Positions 55,604 through 64,000 are shown, counted from the stretch's first letter. The stretch: 64,000 nucleotides of DNA from Verrucomicrobiales bacterium (GCA_002698785.1 PAAG01000004.1:1-64000), one strand, 5' to 3'. The notes: generated by a model from the letters alone, not told the origin. Program-made: numbers and translations.

Positions 55604-57847
55604 ATGAGCGATTCCAATACGTGCCCGCAAAAAGAAGACCTGTTGGCTCTGGCCGAGGGAAGGTTGGGCGAGGCACATTCTTTACAAGACCTCGAAGCTC
55701 ACCTTTCGCGCTGTCCTGAATGCAGAAGTACGTTGGAGAATATGCTGTCCTCTTCTGCTGACTCCGGTTTGCTTCTTCAAGTCGCGGACTGGAGGCCTGA
55801 GCAGGAAAAATTCAAACCCGTTTTTCAGACGGTTATCGATTCATCGTTTCGATTGGCAAAGAGAATCGATCTGTCGAAATTCGCTTTCGTTGACTCCGTT
55901 GATGGAAACCTTGTTTCGGGGAAAATCGGTCTCATGGAACTCAAGGAACTCATCGGTTCCGGGGGAATGGGAGCGGTGTTTCGGGCCTATGATCCTGAGT
56001 TGGATCGAGACGTTGCTGTGAAGGCACTGCGTCCTGAATTGGCCGGAAGAGAAGATGTGGCCCATTTGTTCTTAGACGAAGCCCGGGCAGCTGCCGCTCT
56101 CCATCACGAGAATGTTTTGCCGATCTATCACGTCGCTCGTGAAGACGGGGAGATTTGCTCTTTCGTAATGCCTGTCATCGAAGGCGGATCCCTGGCTGAT
56201 CTCCTTGCTGAAAGCGAAGGGGCATTACCTTTTGATCGCGTCCTCGACATCGCTACGAAGGCGACAAAAGCTCTCGCTGCAGCCCATGCTGAGGGAATTG
56301 TCCATCGTGATGTAAAGCCAGCCAATATCCTGGTAGAAGCGAATGGACCGGGAGTATGGTTGGCTGATTTCGGTCTTGCCCGAGCTGCGCAGCATGGTTT
56401 CGGAGAAGGCATGATCGTCGGGACTCCCGATTATGCAGCACCAGAGGTCATGCAAGGAAAGGAAGGGACGATTCAGTCTGACCTGTATAGCCTCGGCAAG
56501 GTATTTCGTGAGATGATTCGTGGAAAGGGGGCGACAGAAAAGGAAGTGCCCCATTGGTTTGAGAAATTGGCGGATAACCTGCAGGACGAGAATCCTTCTG
56601 CCAGACCTACCAGTGCCGAAGAGGTATTGGAAAACATAGAGAGCAACCTCGCCGACGAATGGGAATCTAAGTCTCGCCAGCACGCCCAGCGGCATGTCCG
56701 ACGTTCAGTGGGTTGGATAGTGGGTGCCTTGGTAGGAGTCGTTGTCCTTGCATGGCTCATCGATGCCTTTGCTGGTTTAGTCGTGACAAATACCGTGATT
56801 CGTCAATTCACGGGAAATCCAATCTCAGTGGATGGAAAATGGGGAAGTTTCTCTTCCATTGAAGAAGCGCTTCAAGACGTTGATGGTGATGCCACGATCC
56901 GCATTGCCAAGGATGCCCAGATTGGAGTGTCTGAGCGCCTCGACTTTTCCGGTCGCGCTCTCAGGTTGCTTTCCCGACCAGGAGGGGAAACGGAGGTCAT
57001 TTTTCAAAAGGGCCTCGACTATGGGATGTTCGAAATCAAGAACGGCTCGCTAGAAATCAAAAACGTCACGCTTCGCTATCGGGGCACGGGAGTTGAAGAA
57101 CCGGAGGCGCTGATTTCGTTATACGATTCTTCCGCATTTCTTGAGAATTTGAATACGCGGAGACATTCATCCGGGAATGTCTCTAAGACAGGGCGAACAA
57201 TTTTCGTGTTGCGAGGCAACAGTGAGGCGACCGTCCGCAATTGTTCCTTGATGACAGAGCGAACAGGGAAAGCAGCGATTGCTGTGTCCACGGAGTCGAC
57301 CAAAAAAAAGATCGCTATCATCGATTGCAAGTTCGTGGGTGAGAACCTTGTTCACGTAGTTTGTCCCGAATCGACTGAAGAATCCGGAACAGTCGACATA
57401 ATCGTAGAGAATTCCACTATTCTCACGACCTGCCATTTTCGGATGGGTCGTGGCGCTGGTGGGGTACGGACCGAGATTCAATCGAGCGAGAGCCTCTGGC
57501 AATCCAGCGGACCAGTATTGAACTTCAGGAATAACGAATCCGACGGAGTAAGAAGAAATTTTCATTTCCATGACAAAGGATCTTTCATTGCCGTGGGACG
57601 TACAGAAGCGATCTATTCGGCGGGCCTCATTTCATCGCCCCGCTTAAGGGCTACGCGAGGCAATCCGGAATTGGCCGAGGCTGACTGGGAAGATTTCTGG
57701 CAGGACAGCCCCAATATTTCTTTGGAGAAAACCCAATGGGTTTCCTGGATTGTAGATTTCACAAAGGGCCGAAACCCAGAGTGGAATCCCGAGCTCGATC
57801 TGACCAAATGGGTCGACGAAATCGAGTATTCCGAATTTTTTCAGTAA
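55604..57847 (+). CDS. Zinc-finger / Ser-Thr kinase / transmembrane / beta-helix signalling protein
   Basis: This 747-residue protein combines several modules. The N terminus (about 1-45) carries HLSRCPEC (H33, C37, C40), an anti-sigma HxxxCxxC zinc-binding motif. The kinase domain (about 112-345) is complete: GSGGMGAVFRA, AVK with Lys140, HRDVKPAN (234-241), DFGLA (255-259) and GTPDYAAPE. One transmembrane helix follows at about 369-389. The rest (about 400-747) is an exported right-handed beta-helix-like region (IKNGSLEIKNVTLRYRGTG, ATVRNCSLM, IAIIDCKFVG). It is encoded 3 bases after an ECF sigma gene. Inference: it senses an external ligand and releases or phosphorylates the sigma factor. 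Confidence 0.9.
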   Translation: MSDSNTCPQKEDLLALAEGRLGEAHSLQDLEAHLSRCPECRSTLENMLSSSADSGLLLQVADWRPEQEKFKPVFQTVIDSSFRLAKRIDLSKFAFVDSVDGNLVSGKIGLMELKELIGSGGMGAVFRAYDPELDRDVAVKALRPELAGREDVAHLFLDEARAAAALHHENVLPIYHVAREDGEICSFVMPVIEGGSLADLLAESEGALPFDRVLDIATKATKALAAAHAEGIVHRDVKPANILVEANGPGVWLADFGLARAAQHGFGEGMIVGTPDYAAPEVMQGKEGTIQSDLYSLGKVFREMIRGKGATEKEVPHWFEKLADNLQDENPSARPTSAEEVLENIESNLADEWESKSRQHAQRHVRRSVGWIVGALVGVVVLAWLIDAFAGLVVTNTVIRQFTGNPISVDGKWGSFSSIEEALQDVDGDATIRIAKDAQIGVSERLDFSGRALRLLSRPGGETEVIFQKGLDYGMFEIKNGSLEIKNVTLRYRGTGVEEPEALISLYDSSAFLENLNTRRHSSGNVSKTGRTIFVLRGNSEATVRNCSLMTERTGKAAIAVSTESTKKKIAIIDCKFVGENLVHVVCPESTEESGTVDIIVENSTILTTCHFRMGRGAGGVRTEIQSSESLWQSSGPVLNFRNNESDGVRRNFHFHDKGSFIAVGRTEAIYSAGLISSPRLRATRGNPELAEADWEDFWQDSPNISLEKTQWVSWIVDFTKGRNPEWNPELDLTKWVDEIEYSEFFQ

Positions 57848-57877
57848 GGTTTTGCGTGAAGCGGGAAATCCCGTTTC
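57845..57877 (+). promoter_or_regulatory. Conserved leader of NHL-repeat gene 2
   Basis: GTAAGGTTTT is followed by AAGCGGGAAATCCCGTTTCATGA. It matches the leader at 49244-49279 in sequence and in distance to the ATG, with a GCGGGA/TCCCGT mini-hairpin. The TAA within it is also the kinase gene's stop. Confidence 0.55.
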
Positions 57878-59485
57878 ATGACAACACCACTTCCTTCTAA
57901 ATTCTTCCTGAGAACAGTCACGGTTCTGTCGATTGCTGCCGTTCTTGCTAAGTTTTCGTTTGCTGGGGAGGAATGGACCAGTGGCCCTGAGGCTCAACTC
58001 GTCCTTGGGCAAATGGAATTCACCGACAACAATATCGGATCTGACGAATTCGGTTTCGATGGTCCGTGGGATGTGGCAGTAGACCCCAACACCGGAAAAA
58101 TATTCGTCGCAGATACGAATAATCATCGAGTGCTGCGATTCGCTGCTTTTTCTAGTCTCTCCAACGGCGATGCGGCAGAGGCCGTGTTCGGCCAGCCGGA
58201 CTTCGATACGAATGATCCAGGTGTTGACCAGTCGACGTTCGATACTCCGACGGGCGTTCTCGTGGATTCTGACGGGAGACTGTGGGTCAGCGATGCGGGG
58301 AACAACCGGGTGCTTCGATTCGAAAGTGCGAGTGATCTCGATTCCGGAGCCCTCGCAGATGGAGTGCTGGGGCAGGCGAATTATGTGGATGATGGCAACG
58401 CTGTCACCGATTCCAATTTCAGTTCTCCGAGAAATCTGGCAATTGACAGCAGCGGCAATCTATTCGTGGCCGATCCAGGTAACAGTCGAGTTTTGATGTT
58501 TCCCGATGCTGCCAACCTCCCCGATGGAGGTGCCGCGACCATCGTGTTTGGTCAGGAAAATTTCACTGACCCTGGTGTAGGGTTTGATCGCGATGGCTTG
58601 TATATCCCGGGAGGCGTGGCCGTAGATGAAAACGGAACACTTTGGATCGCCGATGGAAGTAACAACAGGGTGCTCCGCTTTGATAATGCTGCTACCCGCA
58701 GCAACGGAGATGATGCCGATTTTGTTCTCGGTCAGAATGATTTTACGACTGGCGATTCCGGTGCAACGCAGGGAGAATTTAATGGCCCACAGGATCTTGT
58801 CGTTGATGCAGAGGGCACTCTTTGGGTCTCTGAATTCTCAAACCAGCGGGTGCAGGGGTTTAAAAATGCATCGAGCTTGTCGAATGGCGAGCTTTCAGAC
58901 TTCGTGCTTGGTCAGGAAGACTTCGATACCTTTGACGGCACGGCCACTGCCTCCACGACCTCTGTGCTGCGAGGGATTGCTCTCGATTCCAGCGGGCGAA
59001 TCTACGTGACTGGGTTTGGTAATCGTCGGATCCTCGTTTTTGAAAAAGATCGATACCTTCCCGATTTCACTGTCGGCGAAAACGCAGCCAAGCAGAGGGG
59101 GGGCAGAATTTACAATTCGAATGGAGCAGGGCAGAAGAAGTCTGTCCGCACTGATAACAAAAAGGTGAAATTTATCACCTATCTGGAAAACGATGGGAAC
59201 ATTCCTGACAGTTACAGAATACAGAGCAGGAAAACGAACTCGAAATTCCAGATTAAGGTCTTTCAGATCAGTGGTGGCAAAATCAATGTGACTGCCGGAG
59301 CTAAGACAGGTACGCATATTTCTCCGGAAACTGCCGGAGGCGGAAGGCTTCAATACAATCTCGAAGTAAAGCCGAAGAAGAAGATCAAAGAGAAGCGGGC
59401 GAACATCAACGCTTGGCTTCAGGGCAGCTCTGTTTACGATGGGGAATTGGACAGAGTCATTGGGCGTGTGAAAAACCGTCCGTAG
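57878..59485 (+). CDS. Secreted NHL-repeat beta-propeller protein 2
   Basis: This 535-residue paralogue of the protein at 49280-50863 has a signal peptide (about 8-29), six or so NHL repeats (VDPNTGKIFVADTNNHRVLRF-like strands, VFGQ/VLGQ spacers) and the same basic C-terminal module ending in RVKNRP. It follows the kinase gene by 30 bases and shares the leader of the first paralogue. It may be regulated with, or sensed by, the adjacent sigma/kinase pair, since the kinase's outer part is also a repetitive beta structure. The function is unknown. Confidence 0.88.
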   Translation: MTTPLPSKFFLRTVTVLSIAAVLAKFSFAGEEWTSGPEAQLVLGQMEFTDNNIGSDEFGFDGPWDVAVDPNTGKIFVADTNNHRVLRFAAFSSLSNGDAAEAVFGQPDFDTNDPGVDQSTFDTPTGVLVDSDGRLWVSDAGNNRVLRFESASDLDSGALADGVLGQANYVDDGNAVTDSNFSSPRNLAIDSSGNLFVADPGNSRVLMFPDAANLPDGGAATIVFGQENFTDPGVGFDRDGLYIPGGVAVDENGTLWIADGSNNRVLRFDNAATRSNGDDADFVLGQNDFTTGDSGATQGEFNGPQDLVVDAEGTLWVSEFSNQRVQGFKNASSLSNGELSDFVLGQEDFDTFDGTATASTTSVLRGIALDSSGRIYVTGFGNRRILVFEKDRYLPDFTVGENAAKQRGGRIYNSNGAGQKKSVRTDNKKVKFITYLENDGNIPDSYRIQSRKTNSKFQIKVFQISGGKINVTAGAKTGTHISPETAGGGRLQYNLEVKPKKKIKEKRANINAWLQGSSVYDGELDRVIGRVKNRP

Positions 59486-59517
59486 ACCAGTCCCTCCACT
59501 GAAAAGAAGGAGCCAAA

Positions 59518-60237
59518 TCAGCCCGAGTTCTTCCGGTATTTTGCCGGTGTTATACCGATGACTTTCTGAAAACGCTTAGTGAAAGCGCTTTGATCGCAGA
59601 ATCCGAATTTCTCGGAAACTGATGCAATCGATTCATCCGAACTTCGAAGAGTAGCAGCAGCTGCGTGAATTCGTGAGCGAAGAACAAACTCCTGCGGAGT
59701 GATCCCTAACAATTCCTTAAACTGGCGATGCAGTTGCCGGGAAGAAATTGAGAACTTCCTGGCAAGATCTTCGATGGTGAGAAGGCAATCGGGATTCCTA
59801 CTGATGAAGTCGATTACTTTCGAAGCTGCAGAATGCTGGAGATACAAGTTTCGTTGCTTTGAGACATTTCGAGTGAAACCGACTACGCCGACTGCCTTGC
59901 CGGAATCAGTCAGCACGGGATACTTCGTCGTTGAAAACCACTCGAGAATTCCAACTTGGTTGTAGAGAACCTCAAGCCGATCGACGACAGGGGATTTTGT
60001 TTCCAGGGCTTCCTGATCACTCGACAGGAGCACCGTTGCAATTTCCCTTGGATAACGATCAAAATCTGTTGTTCCGACGATCGCCTCCCGGTTCGGTAGT
60101 CCCAATCTCTCGATCAGTGCCACATTGGCGTAATGAAACCGCCCCTCTTCGTCTTTTACGAAAAAGTAGAGTTCTGGCATGTGTTCGAACAAGCCGAACA
60201 GGGATTTCACCAGCGGGTGTTGGAGAAGAGGAGACAT
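59518..60237 (-). CDS. PAS-domain AraC-family transcription regulator
   Basis: The 239-residue protein has an N-terminal PAS sensor domain (about 15-130, PELYFVKDEEGRFHYANVAL, VGTTDFDRYPREIA, VGFTRNVSKQ) and a C-terminal AraC DNA-binding domain with two helix-turn-helix motifs (about 140-235, TIEDLARKFSISSRQLHRQFKELLG and IASVSEKFGFCDQSAFTKRFQKVIG). Fusion of PAS with AraC is known for verrucomicrobial regulators of sugar or signal response. The stop is 32 bases after the convergent NHL gene; target genes are not evident. Confidence 0.9.
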   Translation of the reverse strand: MSPLLQHPLVKSLFGLFEHMPELYFFVKDEEGRFHYANVALIERLGLPNREAIVGTTDFDRYPREIATVLLSSDQEALETKSPVVDRLEVLYNQVGILEWFSTTKYPVLTDSGKAVGVVGFTRNVSKQRNLYLQHSAASKVIDFISRNPDCLLTIEDLARKFSISSRQLHRQFKELLGITPQEFVLRSRIHAAAATLRSSDESIASVSEKFGFCDQSAFTKRFQKVIGITPAKYRKNSG

Positions 60238-60264
60238 TGACCGGGCTTTGAAGCCGGAACCGCC

Positions 60265-61281
60265 TTACATCTTCAATCCGTATTTCAGGAGAGCCTCCGA
60301 TTCTTCCCAGACCGTCGGCGATGTGCTGCCGAGGATGACGGCGATAACGCTACGCCCGTTTGCTGTTGCTGAAGAAACCAGGCAGCGTCCTGCGGCATTC
60401 GTGTAGCCTGTCTTCAGACCGGTGCAGTAGGGGAAGTGGCGAAGCACCTGATTCGTGTTGTTGCAGGTCTTGGTCGTTCCGTCGGAAAATCGAAAGATGG
60501 TGCTCTTTGTTCCCACTGATCGGCGAACTGTCGGATTGCGAAGTGCCGCAGCTCCCAGCTTCGCAAGGTCCCTGGCAGTGGAATACTGTCCGGGAGGGCT
60601 TGGAAGACCGTGGGCATTTGTAAAGTGCGAATCATACATGCCGAGAGATCGGGCCTTCTGGTTCATATTAGCGACAAATGCTGGAATGCTTCCAGAATGG
60701 TCTCGTCCCAGGGCATTGGCAATGTCGTTGCTACTGCGTACCAGAACAGCGTGCAGCAGCTCTGCTCTGGTGTAAACCTGGCCTGCCTTGATACCCATCT
60801 TCGTCGGCTCTGCCCAAGTGTCCTCATCCGTGATTGTGACGGGAGCACTCAGGTTGCCTCGCTCGGCCACGAGAATTCCGAGGAGGAGTTTCTGCGTGCT
60901 GGCGCAGGGGAGGCGGGTATCTGCATTTTTCTCGAAAAGAACACGACCTCTGGCGTCCACGAGAATAGCGGCCTTTGCTGTAATATTGGGTTTATTCGCC
61001 TCATCCAGCTCATCTACGCCAAAACCATTGAAAAGAATGGGGGTGGGCCCGGGCACTTGTGCGGTCTGACCGTTTGTGTCGACTGGCTGGTATGCGGCAG
61101 GGGTGCCGCCTGAGTCCGATGGATTCGTGTAACCGTGTGCAGGCACAGGAGCCTGAGTGGCCATCGAAGCTGTCTCGTTCGTCTCACACGAGACGAGTGA
61201 GGCGACAACCAATGCGACGGCGGGAAATACCGTGGCAAAGGATCGGAGGAACGGGAATGCTGCGAAGATGGATTGTCTCAT
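60265..61281 (-). CDS. D-alanyl-D-alanine carboxypeptidase-like lipoprotein
   Basis: The 338-residue protein has a lipobox LVSC (Cys32) at the end of a hydrophobic signal, so it is membrane-anchored. The penicillin-binding triad is complete: STQK (S128, K131), SSN (183-185) and KTG (290-292), the SxxK/SxN/KTG pattern of S11 DacA/DacF-type enzymes that trim peptidoglycan side chains. Residues ~35-95 are a low-complexity linker rich in Pro, Thr and Gln. It follows the TPR gene by 45 bases on the same strand. Confidence 0.93.
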   Translation of the reverse strand: MRQSIFAAFPFLRSFATVFPAVALVVASLVSCETNETASMATQAPVPAHGYTNPSDSGGTPAAYQPVDTNGQTAQVPGPTPILFNGFGVDELDEANKPNITAKAAILVDARGRVLFEKNADTRLPCASTQKLLLGILVAERGNLSAPVTITDEDTWAEPTKMGIKAGQVYTRAELLHAVLVRSSNDIANALGRDHSGSIPAFVANMNQKARSLGMYDSHFTNAHGLPSPPGQYSTARDLAKLGAAALRNPTVRRSVGTKSTIFRFSDGTTKTCNNTNQVLRHFPYCTGLKTGYTNAAGRCLVSSATANGRSVIAVILGSTSPTVWEESEALLKYGLKM

Positions 61282-61326
61282 GAGCCGCGTGAAAGTAATC
61301 GATATTTTTCTGATTTCACCAAATCC

Positions 61327-62157
61327 TTACTGATTCTCCGCAAACACGGCCTCTATTTCCGGAGAAGGCTCCGCTCCCAAGTCGATGGCGGAATAGTAGT
61401 GCCGGCGAGCCAGCTCAATTCGGGGAGGATTCATATCCAGATAGGAGACGGCGAGATTGTAGTGAGCATCTTCGAGACCAGGATCTAGCTCGATGGCCTG
61501 CTGCAGCTCGGATAACGCGGCATCTTCCCAGCCATAATCGCGAACAACTGCCGCGAGATAAACATGAGCCCGTGCATTCTTGGGAGATTCATGAATCGCC
61601 CGTGTCAGGCTCGAAATGGCAAGGTCCAGGTCGCCTCTCTCATATTGAATCAATCCGAGGGTTTGCCAGTTTTGCGAGATCGTAGGGTTGATTTCCAACG
61701 ATTTACTGAGATTCCCAGCTGCCGCCAGTAGATTTCCCAACTGGTGCTCGGCAACTCCCAGATTGGCGTAGGCTAAAGCATTGTCTGGAGCTTTCTCTAT
61801 CATTTGGAGATAAAGCCTTCGTGCCTCTTCCCACCGTTGGTCGGCAACGGCTAGAGCTCCTTCCTGCGCGATCTCGGCGACCTCTGGGGGTAGCTTCGAC
61901 TGTCCTTGGACCAGGCCGACCTTCAAGGGACCCTCTTTTTCCTGGGTTTCCTCGTCGTTCTCATTCGACTCTTTTGGAACGGCAATCATCTCCTTTGGCT
62001 TCTCTTCCTCATCTGTCTTGGTAGAGAGGCGAAAGCCGCGCATCACTGGGGCGTCACCGGCATTTTCCTCTTCACTTTGCCCCCGAAACGGGGTGAAAAC
62101 TACAGCGGCGAAGGCCCAGAGTGATATTCCGGAACGGAGGAGATGGCTGAATTTCAT
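61327..62157 (-). CDS. Exported TPR-repeat protein
   Basis: The 276-residue protein has a signal peptide (about 8-27). After an acidic linker (about 30-85) come four or five tetratricopeptide repeats, including ALAYANLGVAEHQLGNLLAAAGNL, TLGLIQYERGDLDLAISSLTRAI and ARAHVYLAAVVRDYGWEDAALSELQQAI. TPRs are scaffolds for protein contacts. The start is 91 bases from divergent lexA; the LexA operator between them may affect both genes. Confidence 0.88.
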   Translation of the reverse strand: MKFSHLLRSGISLWAFAAVVFTPFRGQSEEENAGDAPVMRGFRLSTKTDEEEKPKEMIAVPKESNENDEETQEKEGPLKVGLVQGQSKLPPEVAEIAQEGALAVADQRWEEARRLYLQMIEKAPDNALAYANLGVAEHQLGNLLAAAGNLSKSLEINPTISQNWQTLGLIQYERGDLDLAISSLTRAIHESPKNARAHVYLAAVVRDYGWEDAALSELQQAIELDPGLEDAHYNLAVSYLDMNPPRIELARRHYYSAIDLGAEPSPEIEAVFAENQ

Positions 62158-62224
62158 GAGGGGTGATTAGGAAAACTGAAATAAAATTCGGATTTTGCCT
62201 TGCGCGACAAATTAATTTAACCCA

Positions 62225-62238
62225 TGTTCTAGAGAACA
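62225..62238. promoter_or_regulatory. LexA operator (SOS box)
   Basis: TGTTCTAGAGAACA is a perfect 14-base palindrome and exact match to the TGTTC-N4-GAACA motif reported for verrucomicrobial LexA. It ends 9 bases before the lexA ATG, so it should mediate autorepression by blocking transcription of the start region. Confidence 0.9.
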
Positions 62239-62247
62239 CTGTTCAAA

Positions 62248-62865
62248 ATGAAATTAACTCAAAGGCAGCAGGAAATTCTCGATTATCTTCAATCCGAACA
62301 TCGCAGGACGGGAATTATGCCCTCCACGAGGGAGATACAGAGCCATTTTGGATTCGCAAGCCAAACGGCGGCAGTGAGCCACCTGCGTGCATTAGAGAAA
62401 AAAGGTGCCATTACCCGTCGGGAACACAAGGCTCGATCCGTAATGTTTGCCGATGCTGCTGACCGCGAGCCGATAGTAGATGTTCCCATTTACGGGGCGA
62501 TTCCTGCTGGATACGGTGATGATTCGACACCTGTAGCGGACGGTACCTTGTCTGTGGACGTTCGTTCCATGGGGATTGACGAGAAGTCGAAGGCCTACGC
62601 CTTGAAGGTACGGGGTGACTCCATGATTGAAGCCCACATTCTTGATGGCGACCATGTCGTGCTCGAATACCGCGAACCGAGAGATCAGGACATTGTCGCA
62701 GCTTTGATTGATGGGGAGACTACCCTCAAGCGATTTATCCAAAACAATCGCAAACCTTTCCTCAAAGCCGAGAATCCCGAATACCCGGATCTCATCCCGG
62801 CTCAGGAGCTCCTGATCCAAGGAGTTATGGTGGGATTGGTTCGAGGTGCGGCTCGTCGCTGGTAA
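62248..62865 (+). CDS. lexA: SOS repressor LexA
   Basis: The 205-residue protein has full length. The N-terminal winged helix has STREIQSHFGFASQTAAVSHLRALEKKG. The self-cleavage site is A87-G88 (IPAGYG), with catalytic S125 (VRGDSMIEAHI) and K161 (GETTLKRF). It represses DNA-damage genes until RecA filaments trigger cleavage. The operator lies 10 bases upstream. Confidence 0.97.
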   Translation: MKLTQRQQEILDYLQSEHRRTGIMPSTREIQSHFGFASQTAAVSHLRALEKKGAITRREHKARSVMFADAADREPIVDVPIYGAIPAGYGDDSTPVADGTLSVDVRSMGIDEKSKAYALKVRGDSMIEAHILDGDHVVLEYREPRDQDIVAALIDGETTLKRFIQNNRKPFLKAENPEYPDLIPAQELLIQGVMVGLVRGAARRW

Positions 62866-62870
62866 TTGGA

Positions 62871-62915
62871 CAGGAAAATAGGGACTCATTTGTAGCGCTT
62901 TCCTGCTGTATTTTT
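62871..62915 (+). terminator. Possible lexA terminator
   Basis: CAGGAAA (62871-62877) pairs with TTTCCTG (62899-62905), with a 21-base loop, followed after a few bases by TTTTT (62911-62915). The long loop makes this tentative. Confidence 0.35.
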
Positions 62916-62953
62916 GGTCGACGAAACGCGGGGTTTTGACCATCGTGGCGAAC

Positions 62954-64000
62954 ATGAATCGGTTTGCCCCCATTTTCGTCTTTTGTCTTGCTGCGGCATC
63001 GCTGTCGTACGCCGCTCCCAAAATCGAAACAATCGCCGGAACCGGCGAACAGGGATATTCTGGTGACGGAGGGAAGGGGACCGAAGCTAAACTGGATAAC
63101 CCCTTCGGTGTGATCGTCGCACCAGACGGAGACATCATCTTCTGCGACACCATCAACCACGTAATCCGTCGTATTTCCCGGAAAAACGGAAACATCGATA
63201 CCATCGTCGGCACCGGCGAGAAGGGATACGAAGGCAACGGCACGCCACCTCTGGAAACAAAGCTCTTCGAACCCTATGAAGTGCGTTACCATCCTTCGGG
63301 AGATCTCTATTGGGTGGAGATGCGCAACAACATCGTCCGGAAGCTGGATGCCAAGACCAATCGTGTCGAGTTGGTAGCTGGAAACGGCAAAGCGGGATTC
63401 TCAGGTGACGATGGTCCTGCTACCGAAGCAGCGATGAACAATCCGCACTCGATTCAGTTCGACGCAGCGGGCGAAAACCTTTTTATCTGCGATATCAAGA
63501 ATCACCGCATCCGCAAAGTGGAGCTGAAAACCGGAGTCATCACGACATGGTGCGGAACAGGGAAAGCCGAGCCAACCGAGAACGGTGCACCAGTCAGTCC
63601 TGACACACCTCTTAAAGGGCCTCGAGCATTCGACATCGCACCGAATGGGGATCTCTGGCTAGCCCTTCGTGAAGGCAACCAGGTCTACCGCATCGACATG
63701 AAAGAACTTAAGCTCTATCACGTTGCCGGAACGGGAAAGAAAGGCTTCCACGCAGAAGAAAAGCCCGCTCTCGAATCCGAGCTTTCAGGTCCAAAGGGAG
63801 TCGCCATTTCTCCTGACGGAAAACTGATCTACCTCGCCGATACCGAGTCCCACACCGCTCGCGCGATAGACCTCTCTCAAAATCCTCCAACGCTAAAATT
63901 GATCGCCGGAACTGGAAAGCGCGGAGACGGACCTGATTCACCAGATCCACTCGCTTGTGGCATGGCACGCCTCCACGGAGTGGGAACTGACCCCATTACT
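62954..64000 (+). CDS. Secreted NHL-repeat protein, 3' end beyond the window
   Basis: 349 codons are present from ATG 62954 (GTG 62945 is a possible alternative) and the frame is still open at the last base. A signal peptide (about 1-19, ending SYA) is followed by NHL-type repeats: repeated IxTIAGTGEQGYSGDGG blocks alternating with NPFGVIVAPDGDIIFCDTINHVIRR strands. This is the TIGAGTG/GDGGPA subtype often annotated SMP-30/NHL, different from the two VFGQ-type NHL proteins at 49.3 and 57.9 kb and without their leader. The function is unknown. Confidence 0.9.
   Translation, partial: MNRFAPIFVFCLAAASLSYAAPKIETIAGTGEQGYSGDGGKGTEAKLDNPFGVIVAPDGDIIFCDTINHVIRRISRKNGNIDTIVGTGEKGYEGNGTPPLETKLFEPYEVRYHPSGDLYWVEMRNNIVRKLDAKTNRVELVAGNGKAGFSGDDGPATEAAMNNPHSIQFDAAGENLFICDIKNHRIRKVELKTGVITTWCGTGKAEPTENGAPVSPDTPLKGPRAFDIAPNGDLWLALREGNQVYRIDMKELKLYHVAGTGKKGFHAEEKPALESELSGPKGVAISPDGKLIYLADTESHTARAIDLSQNPPTLKLIAGTGKRGDGPDSPDPLACGMARLHGVGTDPIT

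Overview
The window looks like chromosomal DNA of a free-living, probably marine member of the Verrucomicrobiota. I infer this from a lexA gene preceded by a perfect TGTTC-N4-GAACA operator (the published verrucomicrobial LexA motif), Planctomycetes/Verrucomicrobia-type families (DUF1501 with DUF1549, a sulfatase, a Tat-signal TIM-barrel protein, a zinc-finger/kinase signalling protein, NHL-repeat proteins) and a stand-alone secretin-like protein resembling those of Akkermansia. This is inference from gene content; no rRNA gene is present and I saw no tRNA.

Layout. 1-18 kb: the 3' part of one giant gene, open from the first base, encoding a surface exoprotein of the large haemagglutinin type. 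It carries about 108 copies (hand count) of an IGHGG motif, three ~1.2 kb cysteine-bearing super-repeats and an embedded carbohydrate-binding-like domain. 18-20.6 kb: a secretin-like protein with TPR-like repeats. 20.7-23.5 kb: korA-korB, 2-oxoacid:ferredoxin oxidoreductase. 23.6-25 kb: a GntP-family permease. 25-28.5 kb: a structured non-coding region, then a glycosyltransferase, a PlcP-like metallophosphatase and phoU, which together look like a phosphate-starvation lipid-remodelling cluster. 28.6-29.5 kb: rplM-rpsI on the minus strand with a clear terminator. 29.7-32.6 kb: two secreted proteins of unknown role (one NlpC/P60-like) and a polysaccharide pyruvyl transferase-like protein. 32.6-35.3 kb: two tandem secreted trypsins.

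35.5-37.4 kb: a membrane protein with a degenerate class III cyclase domain, then recR. 37.4-39.5 kb (minus strand): an ECF sigma factor, a one-pass membrane protein and a PDZ pseudo-protease, in the order of an envelope-stress sigma/anti-sigma/protease module. 39.6-43.6 kb: a thioredoxin-like protein, an MBL-fold hydrolase, a TIM-barrel protein, a PmtA-like methyltransferase and a conserved unknown. 43.7-49.2 kb: an unknown small protein, an AT-richer gap, a sulfatase, a REP-associated tyrosine transposase between inverted REP-like palindromes, and a double alpha/beta-hydrolase.

49.3-59.5 kb: two paralogous NHL-repeat proteins sharing an upstream leader. Between them lie a choice-of-anchor-I-like beta-propeller protein, a short DUF1501/DUF1549 pair, and an ECF sigma factor followed by a zinc-finger/Ser-Thr kinase/transmembrane/beta-helix protein. 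59.5-64 kb: a PAS-AraC regulator, a D,D-carboxypeptidase-like lipoprotein, a TPR protein, lexA and the 5' part of a third NHL-repeat gene that runs off the window.

Genes are densely packed and several convergent pairs have nearly abutting stop codons. The most unusual items are the giant IGHGG exoprotein, the agt-plcP-phoU cluster with its structured upstream region, the REP/RAYT unit, and the sigma-linked kinase and pseudo-protease modules.
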